NCBI GenBank assembly: GCA_017508045.1
Contig: JAFVZT010000031.1
Coordinates: forward strand, 100,157-164,156
DNA: 64,000 bases
Direction: 5' to 3'
Source: Oscillospiraceae bacterium
GTDB lineage: Bacteria > Bacillota > Clostridia > Oscillospirales > Oscillospiraceae
Each line of letters begins with the position of its first letter. Position 1 is the stretch's first letter. The position numbers and the translations under genes are program-made. Below are positions 48,875 to 56,910 of the stretch, piece by piece. A model generated the notes under the pieces. That model did no database searches. It was not told the origin of the DNA and saw only the letters and a list, made by a program, of their open reading frames with translations.

Positions 48875-49740
48875 TGGCTGTCAGCCCTTTTTTCATAAAC
48901 ATTGTATTCTTCCCAAACCCGTTCCAGAACGTCAAAGGATTTTGCAAGAACTTGTCCCCTTCCGGCCGCCAATGCAACAATCAGCGCATTAATAAGGCTT
49001 AGCGGTGCCGCCAAGGAGTCTACCAGTGACAACATATCACTCTTTGCCAACAATACATAATCGCTGTGCTGACCCAAAGGCGAGAGCTGAGTGTCTGTAA
49101 AACCGATTACTGTTGCACCGGTAGTGCGGCAATATTGCGCACCCTTAACTGTTGCGGCAGAATAACGCGGAAAACTAAATGCAACAACAACATCCTCTGC
49201 ACCGACTTTTATCAGTTTCTCAAACATCTCACTTGCACCGGAAGCTGTCACAATACGAACATCATTAAACATAAAACTCAAATAATAGCCTAAAAAGTTT
49301 GCAAGCGGCGCAACAGAGCGACAGCCTAAAACATAGATGCGTTTTGCTTTGAGGATGGCTTGAACAGCAGATGCAAAAGCCTCCCTGTCTACAAGCTCGG
49401 CAGTCTGCCGCAATTTCTCGGCATCAGACTGCAATACAGTTGTTACAACATCGTGATTACCAATTCGGTCATTGGCAACCTCAATACGCTGCACAGAAGT
49501 CAATCTGTTCAATACCATTGCCTGCATCGCCTTTTGCATACAGGGATACCCGTCGTATCCAAGCTCAACCGCAAAGCGAACAACGGTAGATTCCGAGACT
49601 CCCACTGTTTTTCCTAAGCTGCTTGCTGTCATAAAGGCAGCTTTATCATAGGATTCCGTAATATATCTGGCAAGCAGCCGTTGACCCTTTGAAAAGGACG
49701 GTGCTTTCTTCTGCAATATAAGGAGCAAATCGTCATTCAT
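48871..49740 (-). CDS. MurR/RpiR family transcriptional regulator
   Basis: 289-aa regulator. N-terminal HTH_6 domain (about 1-80, TASSLGKTVGVSESTVVRFAVELGYDGYPCMQKAM) and C-terminal SIS sugar-phosphate-binding domain (about 125-260, AKRIYVLGCRSVAPLANFLGYYL, VVVAFSFPRYSAATVKGAQY). The family usually controls sugar or amino-sugar genes; the only coupled gene here is the flavoprotein, so the target is not clear. ATG 49740 is chosen from the conserved MNDDLLLIL start. Confidence 0.88.
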   Translation of the reverse strand: MNDDLLLILQKKAPSFSKGQRLLARYITESYDKAAFMTASSLGKTVGVSESTVVRFAVELGYDGYPCMQKAMQAMVLNRLTSVQRIEVANDRIGNHDVVTTVLQSDAEKLRQTAELVDREAFASAVQAILKAKRIYVLGCRSVAPLANFLGYYLSFMFNDVRIVTASGASEMFEKLIKVGAEDVVVAFSFPRYSAATVKGAQYCRTTGATVIGFTDTQLSPLGQHSDYVLLAKSDMLSLVDSLAAPLSLINALIVALAAGRGQVLAKSFDVLERVWEEYNVYEKRADSQ

Positions 49741-49774
49741 ATGTATCACTTCCTAATTTGGAATATTTGAATTT

Positions 49775-49803
49775 ATCTTAACAAGACAAATTGCAGATTG
49801 CAA
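49775..49803 (-). promoter_or_regulatory. Promoter of the RpiR regulator gene
   Basis: Minus-strand TTGCAA (49803-49798) and TAAGAT (49780-49775) with a 17-base spacer. Confidence 0.5.
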
Positions 49804-49813
49804 GAATAACCGT

Positions 49814-50521
49814 TCATTTGTTGAGTAATGAAATTTCTTCTTGTGTCAGATATCTCCACGAACCCGGAGACAAATTACCAAGTTTAATATCACCCTCAGA
49901 TATGCGAACAAGTCGTTTAACAATCATGCCGGCTGCGGCACACATTCTGCGTACCTGACGGTTGCGTCCCTCGTGAATTGTAATCTCAAGTTGAGCATCG
50001 CCGTCACTGCTGTGGCTAATAAGCTTCACTGTAGGCTTTGCAATGGTATAACCGTCAAGTGTAATCGGTTTTTTAACCTGTTTCATTGCAAGTTCGCAGT
50101 AGCCACGCACCCATACGCGGTATGTCTTATTGATTTCATGGCTGGGGTGCGTCAGACGATTTGCAAAATTGCCATCATCTGTCAATAGAAGCAACCCCTC
50201 CGAGTCCATATCAAGACGACCGACAGGGTATACTCGCCTGTTGCACTCTGCAACAAGCTGGGCTACATTTTTACGACCCTTTTCATCAGACAAGGTTGTT
50301 ACGTAACCACGGGGTTTATGCAGCAGGATATACACATATTCTTGCTTGGATGGGATTGGTTTCCCATCCAAACATATTTCGTCCAAATCCGCGTCTGCGC
50401 TGTCACCAAGAGAGCATATGACACTATTACAGGAAATTCGACCTGCTGCAATCAATCCCTCAGCACGGCGTCTGGATGCTACGCCCCGCGCAGATAAAAT
50501 TTTTTGTATACGTTCTTTCAT
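49814..50521 (-). CDS. rluB: 23S rRNA pseudouridine synthase, RluB family
   Basis: Pseudouridine synthase of 235 aa. S4 RNA-binding domain (about 1-60, RIQKILSARGVASRRRAEGLI) and RsuA/RluB catalytic domain with the Asp in YPVGRLDMDSEGLLLLTDDG. The C-terminal GRNRQVRRMCAAAG motif is typical. Target is probably U2605-type in 23S rRNA. Adjacent to dacF, 1-base gap. Confidence 0.92.
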   Translation of the reverse strand: MKERIQKILSARGVASRRRAEGLIAAGRISCNSVICSLGDSADADLDEICLDGKPIPSKQEYVYILLHKPRGYVTTLSDEKGRKNVAQLVAECNRRVYPVGRLDMDSEGLLLLTDDGNFANRLTHPSHEINKTYRVWVRGYCELAMKQVKKPITLDGYTIAKPTVKLISHSSDGDAQLEITIHEGRNRQVRRMCAAAGMIVKRLVRISEGDIKLGNLSPGSWRYLTQEEISLLNK

Positions 50522-50522
50522 A

Positions 50523-51611
50523 CTATCTGCTCCCAAATATACGTTCCCAGAAGGGCTTCTTTTGCTCCTTGGCCAGTTCTACCGTATCGCCGTAGACAAG
50601 GGGTATCCTTCCAACTACAGCGTCATTAATGCAAGCATATGCAAAACCTGCCTCCTGACCCCGTACAACCGGAGCATAGACAAAGCCCGGTTCCTGCAAA
50701 ACGATCTCTACAACCTCATCTTCTGCAAGTGAATAAGAAAAGTTGTTGTCGGCCAGCAATTCAACGTAGCCTGACTCACCGCCGGCAATTTCTTTCATTC
50801 CCATACTCTGTCCCTTGGAAACAATACTTTTTACACGGTATCGCAAAAAACCGCCCTCTAAAAGTTGCGTATGATCGTACCAATCATTAGAGTCATTCAT
50901 TGTTACTGCAATTAAACGGCGTCCATTTCGAGTTGCACTGGAAACCAGGATGCGCCCAGCAGCTTTTGTAAAGCCGGTTTTTACACCGTCCGCACCGTCA
51001 AATCTCCACAAAAGCTTGTTGTGGTTTTGCAGCGTTCGATTGCCTGCTTTCACTGTTTTTGTGGATACTGTTTGGGCAAATATAGGATTTTTCATAGCAT
51101 AGGCTGCCAAAATCGCCATATCCTTCGCTGTAGAATAGTGCCCGGGACTGTCTAACCCGTTTGGATTTTCAAAATGCGACCCGGTCATACCAAGTCTACG
51201 CGCCTTGTCATTCATTAGCTGTGCAAATCCTTCCACAGTTCCACCGCAATAAATAGCTAAGGCTACTGCCGCATCATTACCGCTATGAAGCATTAGACCG
51301 TACAAAAGATCCTGAATGGTAAGAACCTCGCCTTCACGCAAATAAATCGAAGACCCTTCAATGCCTACAGCTTCCTTCGGGATGCGCATTCTGTCCAAAA
51401 CATTGCACTGCTCACAAACAATTAAGGCAGTCATAATTTTTGTTGTGCTGGCTATCAAAGCCCGGTCATTCGCATTCTTTTCATAAAGCACACGTCCGGT
51501 AGCGGCATCCAACAAAATTGCATTTTTGGCGGAGATCGCCTCAGCACTACAAGGAAAAAACAGGACGGCAGCCAGTAACGCAGCTGCCATCCTGGCAAAA
51601 GTTCTTTTCAT
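50523..51611 (-). CDS. dacF: D-alanyl-D-alanine carboxypeptidase (DacF-like)
   Basis: Secreted or membrane-tethered penicillin-binding protein of 362 aa that trims peptidoglycan side chains. Signal peptide about 1-25 ending CSAEA. Active-site SxxK is STTK, SxN is SGN in LHSGNDAAVA, and KTG is in GVKTGFTKAAG. C-terminal PBP5-type beta domain. In spore formers DacF-like proteins tune cortex or forespore wall cross-linking; position beside ytfJ supports but does not prove a sporulation role. ATG 51611 chosen for spacing from AGGG. Confidence 0.9.
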   Translation of the reverse strand: MKRTFARMAAALLAAVLFFPCSAEAISAKNAILLDAATGRVLYEKNANDRALIASTTKIMTALIVCEQCNVLDRMRIPKEAVGIEGSSIYLREGEVLTIQDLLYGLMLHSGNDAAVALAIYCGGTVEGFAQLMNDKARRLGMTGSHFENPNGLDSPGHYSTAKDMAILAAYAMKNPIFAQTVSTKTVKAGNRTLQNHNKLLWRFDGADGVKTGFTKAAGRILVSSATRNGRRLIAVTMNDSNDWYDHTQLLEGGFLRYRVKSIVSKGQSMGMKEIAGGESGYVELLADNNFSYSLAEDEVVEIVLQEPGFVYAPVVRGQEAGFAYACINDAVVGRIPLVYGDTVELAKEQKKPFWERIFGSR

Positions 51612-51651
51612 ATCCATCACCCTGGCTTATTCTGTACCAGAGTTAAGGAAA

Positions 51652-52041
51652 TTATTCGCTTTTATGCGTATGGGAATCGACAAAAGCTGCGATCTTGTCC
51701 AGTGTATCCGGAACAAGCTCAACAATGCGATCTGCTGTAGTATTAGCCGGTGCAGCTACAGGAAGCATACGAACACTGCCCTCTTTCACAATAAGGAACG
51801 CCACAGGTGTAACCTTAACGCCAGCACCGACACCGCCGCCAAAGGGGTTTTCCTGACGGTTGGGGTTTTTGGACACAAAATCGGATCCACCGCCGCCAAG
51901 ACCAATGCTAATCTTAGAGACCGGAATAATTGTGACACCGTCTGCTGTGACAATCGGATCGCCGACAACAGAGTTCACATCTATCATTTCGCGAATTTTT
52001 GAAATTGTGTTGTCTAACATATTAGGAAGGTTTTGACTCAT
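51652..52041 (-). CDS. ytfJ: GerW/YtfJ family spore protein
   Basis: 129-aa protein with the YtfJ signature: VVGDPIVTADGVTIIPVSKISIGLGGGG and Gly-rich FGGGVGAGVKVTPVAFLIV. The Bacillus protein is needed for germination with L-alanine and is made in the forespore. It lies between a DUF2953 gene and dacF, the normal Clostridia order. Confidence 0.92.
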   Translation of the reverse strand: MSQNLPNMLDNTISKIREMIDVNSVVGDPIVTADGVTIIPVSKISIGLGGGGSDFVSKNPNRQENPFGGGVGAGVKVTPVAFLIVKEGSVRMLPVAAPANTTADRIVELVPDTLDKIAAFVDSHTHKSE

Positions 52042-52045
52042 AATT

Positions 52046-52636
52046 CTACACCGCCTTTAGATTTTTAGAAAGCTCGATATATTTTTTAATTCCTCGGAAT
52101 CCATGCTTTATCAAAATATACAACAATCCACCAAAGGAGATCGCAATATCAATCCGGGCATTCAATAAATTTTCTGTTGCCTCAAAATCACATTCAACTT
52201 CCAGATTTCGATTTTTAATAATAAAATACCGTTCAAGAAGCGGCATCAAGTTCCCCAAAGCTGCCCATGCACTGCCATAGGCAATTGCCAAATCACAGGG
52301 ATCGTTGTTTGCAAGAATTAATTTCATCTGTAAATTGGTAATTCTAAGCTTACTACGGAAATCATGCAGGAAATCAAATACAATTTGTAAAATTGGCATA
52401 AAATCTGAAAGTTTTCCTTTTGACTTCTCGTTTTGCTTGGATGATTCAGTGCTTTTTGTTTGATTTTTCTTGCTTTCTTTAATGGGTGTTTTTATTTTCT
52501 TTCTCGGATATAGGCAAATCCTAATTAGTCCGATACGCAAATATAGGTAAAACCCTTTCGTGTCATAGATAAGACAAATCCCAACGGGAATAAGCATAAA
52601 AGCAAGCAGCACACCTGCTGCAATCAGCCCGCCCAT
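52046..52636 (-). CDS. DUF2953 protein
   Basis: 196-aa protein with an N-terminal membrane helix (about 3-22), a Lys-rich charged stretch (about 47-80) and a C-terminal DUF2953 domain (RSKLRITNLQMKLILANNDPCDLAIAYGSAWAALGNLMPLLE). It commonly precedes ytfJ; in Bacillus the neighbour YtfI is similar. Function unknown. It abuts scpB. Confidence 0.82.
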   Translation of the reverse strand: MGGLIAAGVLLAFMLIPVGICLIYDTKGFYLYLRIGLIRICLYPRKKIKTPIKESKKNQTKSTESSKQNEKSKGKLSDFMPILQIVFDFLHDFRSKLRITNLQMKLILANNDPCDLAIAYGSAWAALGNLMPLLERYFIIKNRNLEVECDFEATENLLNARIDIAISFGGLLYILIKHGFRGIKKYIELSKNLKAV

Positions 52637-53220
52637 TACGCCTGCTCCGACACGGACGGCTGAACATTGTCCGCAGAAATTTCAAGTTGCTCCGTTGGTT
52701 CTCCGAAATTTATTTTTTCGATTGGTGGAAGTTCTTCGAGAGAGCTAAGGCTAAAGGTACGTAAAAAATCTGGAGTTGTCTTGTATAGAATCGGTCTGCC
52801 GGGTACATTCAGCCTGCCGGACTCTTCAATCAGATGCTTGTTAATTAAAGCAGTTATGGAATAGGAGCTGTCAACACCACGGATTTGCTCTATCATAGCC
52901 TTGGTTGTTGGTTGATAATAAGCAACAATGGTCAGCGCCTCCAGCTGGGACGACGACAGCCTCGGGGGTTTTCTCGTCTCTAAAGCCCGGGTAATCAGAT
53001 CTGCCATCTCTCCTGAGGAAACCATCTGATAGCTATTTTCCAAGCGAAGGATACGAACACCCCGTCTGTTAAAAGCAAGCGCATTGGCTAAGGTATCCGC
53101 AGCAGAAATAACCTCGTCTTCGTTAACCTCGAATGTTTCAGACAGACGGGAAATTTCAACAGGCTCTCCTGCAGCAAAAAGGATTGCCTCAATGGCCCTT
53201 TGTAATTCAGAATTATCCAT
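52636..53220 (-). CDS. scpB: Segregation and condensation protein B
   Basis: ScpB (194 aa) forms the SMC condensin complex with ScpA. Two winged-helix domains: IEAILFAAGEPVEISRLSETF and LSSSQLEALTIVAYYQPTTKAMIEQIRGVDSSYSITALINKHLIEE. It overlaps scpA by one base and ends directly at the DUF2953 gene. Confidence 0.96.
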   Translation of the reverse strand: MDNSELQRAIEAILFAAGEPVEISRLSETFEVNEDEVISAADTLANALAFNRRGVRILRLENSYQMVSSGEMADLITRALETRKPPRLSSSQLEALTIVAYYQPTTKAMIEQIRGVDSSYSITALINKHLIEESGRLNVPGRPILYKTTPDFLRTFSLSSLEELPPIEKINFGEPTEQLEISADNVQPSVSEQA

Positions 53221-54014
53221 TAAGTCATCTCCTTTTCTTCCTCGGGTCTTTGGATTAGCCGAACATTTGGATTTTCTCCGGAAGTATCATCCTCAAGAGA
53301 AACAGAATTTGATTTGCATAGTTCTAAAATTGCAAGAAATGTTGCCACAATCTCAGATCGTGTTTTATTGCCACGAAACAGATTTTTCAGTCGTTCAATG
53401 CCGCGCAAAACAAGCGTTCGGATCAACTCACCCGCCTTACGCGTTACAGGGTATGGCTCTTTACCGACAATGCCCTTAAAATTCGCGGCAGGAGGTGGCA
53501 GACGCCTTTGGTTGCGTTCGGAAATTTCATCCAGCGCTATCAAAAGGTCAGTCGGTGTGTGGATATAACGATAGGTCTGATCCCGACGGATTGGCTCAGG
53601 CTCCTTCGTAAACACGCAGCGACCGATATCGTTCCTTGGCTCAAGAACGGTTATAGCCATTCGGAGCTGATCCATTGCCTCGCGACGCTGACGTTCAATC
53701 AGGGACTGTCGCAGCAAATCCAGCTCGCCCTGCGCTTCCGCTGCCTCCGCAGCAGACAATAGCATTTTCGTTTTAATCAACATTAGGTGCGATGCCATTG
53801 TAATAAATTCGCTGGCAATCTCCATATCAAGACGTTTCATTTCATCCAAATAAGCAAGATACTGCTCTAAAATTGCCGCAATGGAAACATCCTGAATTTC
53901 AATTCTATTTTTGCTTAATAAAAGGAATATAACATCCAGCGGACCCTCAAAGTCTTCATAAGACTCACTTCGGGTATGAACGATTCCCTCAAGCCGGTAC
54001 TGCGGTTCGGTCAT
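53220..54014 (-). CDS. scpA: Segregation and condensation protein A
   Basis: ScpA kleisin (264 aa) linking SMC heads. N-terminal FEGPLDVIFLLLSKNRIEIQDVSIAAILEQYLAYL and a C-terminal winged helix are typical. ATG 54014 follows AAGGAG by 6 bases; the frame upstream runs into the promoter and is not coding. First gene of the scpA-scpB-DUF2953-ytfJ-dacF-rluB operon. Confidence 0.95.
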   Translation of the reverse strand: MTEPQYRLEGIVHTRSESYEDFEGPLDVIFLLLSKNRIEIQDVSIAAILEQYLAYLDEMKRLDMEIASEFITMASHLMLIKTKMLLSAAEAAEAQGELDLLRQSLIERQRREAMDQLRMAITVLEPRNDIGRCVFTKEPEPIRRDQTYRYIHTPTDLLIALDEISERNQRRLPPPAANFKGIVGKEPYPVTRKAGELIRTLVLRGIERLKNLFRGNKTRSEIVATFLAILELCKSNSVSLEDDTSGENPNVRLIQRPEEEKEMT

Positions 54015-54050
54015 AGCAACTCCTTGCATTATGTGCATTTGTTTGGCATT

Positions 54051-54079
54051 ATTATAACATCCATTTTCAATTCCTGCAA
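54051..54079 (-). promoter_or_regulatory. Promoter of the scpA operon
   Basis: Minus-strand TTGCAG (54079-54074) and TATAAT (54056-54051), 17-base spacer, about 37 bases before scpA. Confidence 0.65.
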
Positions 54080-54116
54080 GTATTTCCGTCAAAAATACAT
54101 TTCGTTACAGAAATTA

Positions 54117-54144
54117 TTGCATTTTGTCGAAAATGTGTTAAAAT
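54117..54144 (+). promoter_or_regulatory. Promoter of the small membrane-protein gene
   Basis: TTGCAT (54117-54122) and TAAAAT (54139-54144), 16-base spacer, 30 bases before the ATG. Confidence 0.5.
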
Positions 54145-54173
54145 AAATACAAAAGCAGTCAGGAGGTAGCATT

Positions 54174-54473
54174 ATGGCCAACCCAAATAATCGATACAAG
54201 AAAATGGAGCGCATTATAACCGTCGCGCTTGTTACTGCTGCAATTTTGTTCATTATATTCCTTTTCTCTTCAGGTTTTGGTGCTATTTGGCCTGAAATAC
54301 TCAGCGCACTTATTGCCATAGCGATCTGCGGCAGCTGTCTTTGGGTGTTGTATCAAAGTCAGGAGCTGCTGAAGGAGCGCAGTTTATGGATGAGTCTGTC
54401 TGCGGCCGCAATTATTATTTGTATTATAGCATCCCTGCTGTTAAACTATCCCTCCCCTAACCCCTTTAAATAA
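54174..54473 (+). CDS. Small three-helix membrane protein
   Basis: 99-aa protein with a charged N-terminus and three hydrophobic helices (about 13-33, 38-60, 72-90). CAGGAGG is 9 bases before the ATG, and it has its own promoter and terminator, so it is likely a real gene. I do not recognise a family. Confidence 0.7.
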   Translation: MANPNNRYKKMERIITVALVTAAILFIIFLFSSGFGAIWPEILSALIAIAICGSCLWVLYQSQELLKERSLWMSLSAAAIIICIIASLLLNYPSPNPFK

Positions 54474-54479
54474 ATTTCT

Positions 54480-54509
54480 GAGCCACCGGGAAGATATTCC
54501 CGGTGGCTC
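54480..54509. terminator. Bidirectional terminator
   Basis: Thirteen-base perfect stem GAGCCACCGGGAA / TTCCCGGTGGCTC with a GATA loop between convergent genes; the plus tail is TTGATT and the minus tail AGAAATTTATTT. Confidence 0.75.
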
Positions 54510-54530
54510 TTGATTACTAATAAAATGTAT

Positions 54531-55559
54531 TTACCCAATAAACTCACGAACTATACTGGTAAGTGGTATTTCGTCCTCTATATCCGCATCCGGAATATAA
54601 TTCAATACCGTTGCCAACTCGCGTATCTGCTGATAACACTCGTCTTGTGGCGGAACAGCATTTAGAATGGGAATAATATGCTTTTTTAAGACAGTAAGCT
54701 CATAAAGTGTAGCACTATTAAAGATAACATCCGCATTCTTTTGAAAAGGAATAATCCAACTTTTTTCGCCACGGCGTACAGAATCCCACATTGCTATTGT
54801 CTGCTGAACTGACGCTCCCCTGTTTTTATAATCCCGGACAATTCTACGCACAAGACGCAAAAAACTGCCTGATATATGGTTGTCGTCGTCAATGTGTATG
54901 TGCAATAAGGGACATACGTATAATCGTAAAATAGGTGATCCATCTAAATTATCCGGTAACAGCACAGGATTTAAAGCATGCAAGCCCTCAATAATAAACA
55001 CTGTGTCCTCGGTCATCTGCACCGGCACGGGCTGCCACTGACGGTTTCCGTTTTTAAAGTTAAACGACGGTAAAATCACATCTTTTCCGGAAAGAAGCTG
55101 CTGTATATTCTCACGGAACAAGGCAATATCAATTGTATTGATGTGTTCAAAATCCATTTTTCCATCCGGACCGGGGGAAATTTTATCTCGATCGATGTAA
55201 TAGTCATCCAAGCCCAACAGGATAGGCTTTTTACCGCGTATGCGCAATTGTGTTGCAAGGCGATACGCCGAGGTGGTCTTTCCGGAGGAGCTTGGACCTG
55301 CAAGCATTACCGCTTTTGCACCCTTGTCGCAAACCATATCCGCAATCTGGGAAAAGCTTTTTTCGTGAAGTTCCTCATCAGCCCGAATTTGTTCAAAAAT
55401 TTTACCATTTTGTTTCAACTCATCTAAATTTACAGAAAATCGAGAGATCCCTTGTGTAAAATTTAAGCTGCCTCCTGAAGGAACAAGCTTTTCAGCGCAG
55501 TAATTGATTAAGTCTTCATATGAGTATTCATCAAAATCGTTGTCTGAAATTAATCTCAT
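54531..55559 (-). CDS. Nucleoside (uridine-type) kinase
   Basis: P-loop kinase of 342 aa similar to uridine kinase/phosphoribulokinase. Walker A LAGPSSSGKTTSAYRL at about 86-101, then LGLDDYYIDRDKISPGPDGKMDFEHINTIDIALF and VFIIEGLHALNPVLL. Longer relatives in Clostridia have an N-terminal TGS/threonyl-tRNA-synthetase-like part (about 550 aa); here only a short N-terminal piece (about 1-80) is present. Substrate is probably uridine or a related nucleoside. Confidence 0.85.
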   Translation of the reverse strand: MRLISDNDFDEYSYEDLINYCAEKLVPSGGSLNFTQGISRFSVNLDELKQNGKIFEQIRADEELHEKSFSQIADMVCDKGAKAVMLAGPSSSGKTTSAYRLATQLRIRGKKPILLGLDDYYIDRDKISPGPDGKMDFEHINTIDIALFRENIQQLLSGKDVILPSFNFKNGNRQWQPVPVQMTEDTVFIIEGLHALNPVLLPDNLDGSPILRLYVCPLLHIHIDDDNHISGSFLRLVRRIVRDYKNRGASVQQTIAMWDSVRRGEKSWIIPFQKNADVIFNSATLYELTVLKKHIIPILNAVPPQDECYQQIRELATVLNYIPDADIEDEIPLTSIVREFIG

Positions 55560-55685
55560 ACCCAGATACCTCCTGTTAATAGTATGACATACTTCATGTA
55601 CAATTACAAGATAAAAATCTGTGCTTTATATGGAATACATCTTCTTTACATTTTCAGCATTATTAAAAAAATATGTATTTTTCTC

Positions 55686-55714
55686 TTGCAATTCAAAATA
55701 TACGGTGCTATAAT
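55686..55714 (+). promoter_or_regulatory. Promoter of the aromatic amino-acid operon
   Basis: TTGCAA (55686-55691) and TATAAT (55709-55714) with a 17-base spacer; transcription would start near 55721 and include the leader peptide. Confidence 0.75.
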
Positions 55715-55744
55715 GCTTGATATACACTTTATGGGAGGCCAATT

Positions 55745-55810
55745 ATGGTCAATTCTAATGTTGCACAGTTCTGCTTTAGCTACTATTACTTTTTTATTGA
55801 TAAAAAGTAA
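55745..55810 (+). CDS. Phe/Tyr-rich attenuator leader peptide (21 aa)
   Basis: A 21-codon frame with GGAGG at 55734-55738, 6 bases before its ATG. It reads MVNSNVAQFCFSYYYFFIDKK, given here in parts: QFCFS, then three Tyr codons (55781-55789) and two Phe codons (55790-55795). Seven of 11 consecutive codons from 55769 to 55795, counted with the two spaced Phe codons, are Phe or Tyr, the end products of the operon downstream. The Tyr/Phe codons lie in the 5' arm of a 12-bp hairpin. It has no value as an ordinary protein; its translation is the likely sensor of charged tRNA-Phe and tRNA-Tyr. It is too short for normal gene finding. Confidence 0.82.
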   Translation: MVNSNVAQFCFSYYYFFIDKK

Positions 55811-55896
55811 TAGAGATTTGTGCTGCAAGGAATAATCCCAAACTAAAAGTATTTTACCCCGCTGCACAGATTTATTTCTGTGCAGCGATTATTTTT
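55783..55896 (+). promoter_or_regulatory. Transcription attenuator of the aro operon (alternative hairpins)
   Basis: Region 1:2 is a perfect 12-bp hairpin CTATTACTTTTT (55783-55794) / AAAAAGTAATAG (55802-55813). Region 3:4 is the terminator CGCTGCACAGA (55860-55870) / TCTGTGCAGCG (55877-55887) followed by ATTATTTTT. The competing 2:3 pairing is ATTTGTGC (55816-55823) with GCACAGAT (55864-55871), 8 bp with one G-U. A ribosome stalled on the Tyr/Phe codons would break 1:2 and allow 2:3, preventing the terminator. This is the classical trp/phe-type layout; no T-box sequence was seen. Confidence 0.75.
55860..55896 (+). terminator. Attenuator terminator before aroF
   Basis: Eleven-base perfect stem with a 6-base loop and ATTATTTTT tail, ending at the ribosome site GGAGG (55897-55901) of the first structural gene. 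Confidence 0.85.
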
Positions 55897-55908
55897 GGAG
55901 GTAATAGT

Positions 55909-56910
55909 ATGATTGCTGTGTTAAAAAGAGGAACCACACCGGAACAGACAGAACATTTAATTGCATGGCTTAAAAATATGAAGCTGGATGTCCATATTTC
56001 CTCAGGTCAGGAGGTCACTGTGCTTGGCTTAGTTGGCGATACCAGCAGAGTGGATATTGAGCTTTTAAGCAGTCTAGAAATTATTGAAAGTGTTAAGCGG
56101 GTATCAGAACCCTATAAGCAGGCAAACCGCAAATTCCATCCAAACGATACCGTCATACAAGCAGGTAATGTTAAGATCGGCGGTGGTCATTTTGCTATGA
56201 TTGCCGGTCCCTGCTCTGTGGAATCGGAGGAGCAAATTGTCGGCGTGGCAAAAGATGTCAAAAATTTCGGTGCGGATATATTAAGAGGCGGCGCATTTAA
56301 GCCTCGCACATCACCATATGCCTTCCAAGGACTAAAGGAAGAAGGCCTGCGCTTGCTTCTTGAAGCAAAAAAAGCAACAGGTCTTCCAATTATAACCGAA
56401 ATTATGAATATTCGCGCCTTGGATTTGTTTGAGGATGTGGATATCATTCAAGTCGGCGCCCGCAATATGCAGAATTTTGATATGCTGCAGGAATTGGGCA
56501 AAACAAACAAGCCCATTCTTTTAAAACGAGGCTTGGCAAATACTCTGCAGGAATTACTTATGAGCGCGGAATACATTATGAGCGAAGGCAATGAAAATAT
56601 TATATTATGCGAGCGTGGCATTCGTACATATGAAACCTACACAAGAAACACCCTTGACCTTTCTGCGGTGCCGGTTTTGCACGAGATAACCCATCTGCCT
56701 GTTGTTGTCGACCCCAGTCACGCAACCGGTAAGTCTGCTCTAGTTCCCTCTATGGCTGCAGCTGCTGCTGCGTGCGGAGCTGATGGAATTATGGTTGAAG
56801 TGCATAACAATCCTGCCTGTGCCCTTTGCGATGGTGCGCAGTCCATTACGCCCGCACAGTTTCTAGAACTGAACCGCACAGTGCGCGCCGTTCGGGAGGC
56901 AATACAATGA
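55909..56910 (+). CDS. aroF: 3-deoxy-7-phosphoheptulonate (DAHP) synthase, type I-beta
   Basis: First enzyme of the shikimate pathway (333 aa), joining PEP and erythrose 4-phosphate. N-terminal ferredoxin-like regulatory domain (about 1-70) and KDPG-synthase-like barrel with AGPCSVESEEQI, LRGGAFKPRTSPYAFQGL, KRGLANTLQELLMSAEYI and VDPSHATGK. GGAGG 7 bases before the ATG directly after the attenuator. Type I-beta enzymes can be inhibited by Tyr, Phe or prephenate through the N-terminal domain. Confidence 0.95.
   Translation: MIAVLKRGTTPEQTEHLIAWLKNMKLDVHISSGQEVTVLGLVGDTSRVDIELLSSLEIIESVKRVSEPYKQANRKFHPNDTVIQAGNVKIGGGHFAMIAGPCSVESEEQIVGVAKDVKNFGADILRGGAFKPRTSPYAFQGLKEEGLRLLLEAKKATGLPIITEIMNIRALDLFEDVDIIQVGARNMQNFDMLQELGKTNKPILLKRGLANTLQELLMSAEYIMSEGNENIILCERGIRTYETYTRNTLDLSAVPVLHEITHLPVVVDPSHATGKSALVPSMAAAAAACGADGIMVEVHNNPACALCDGAQSITPAQFLELNRTVRAVREAIQ

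Noticed and set aside
55715-55908. A T-box riboswitch upstream of aroF
   Set aside because: I saw no T-box sequence (AGGGTGG-type) or specifier stem; the leader peptide and three competing hairpins explain the region.
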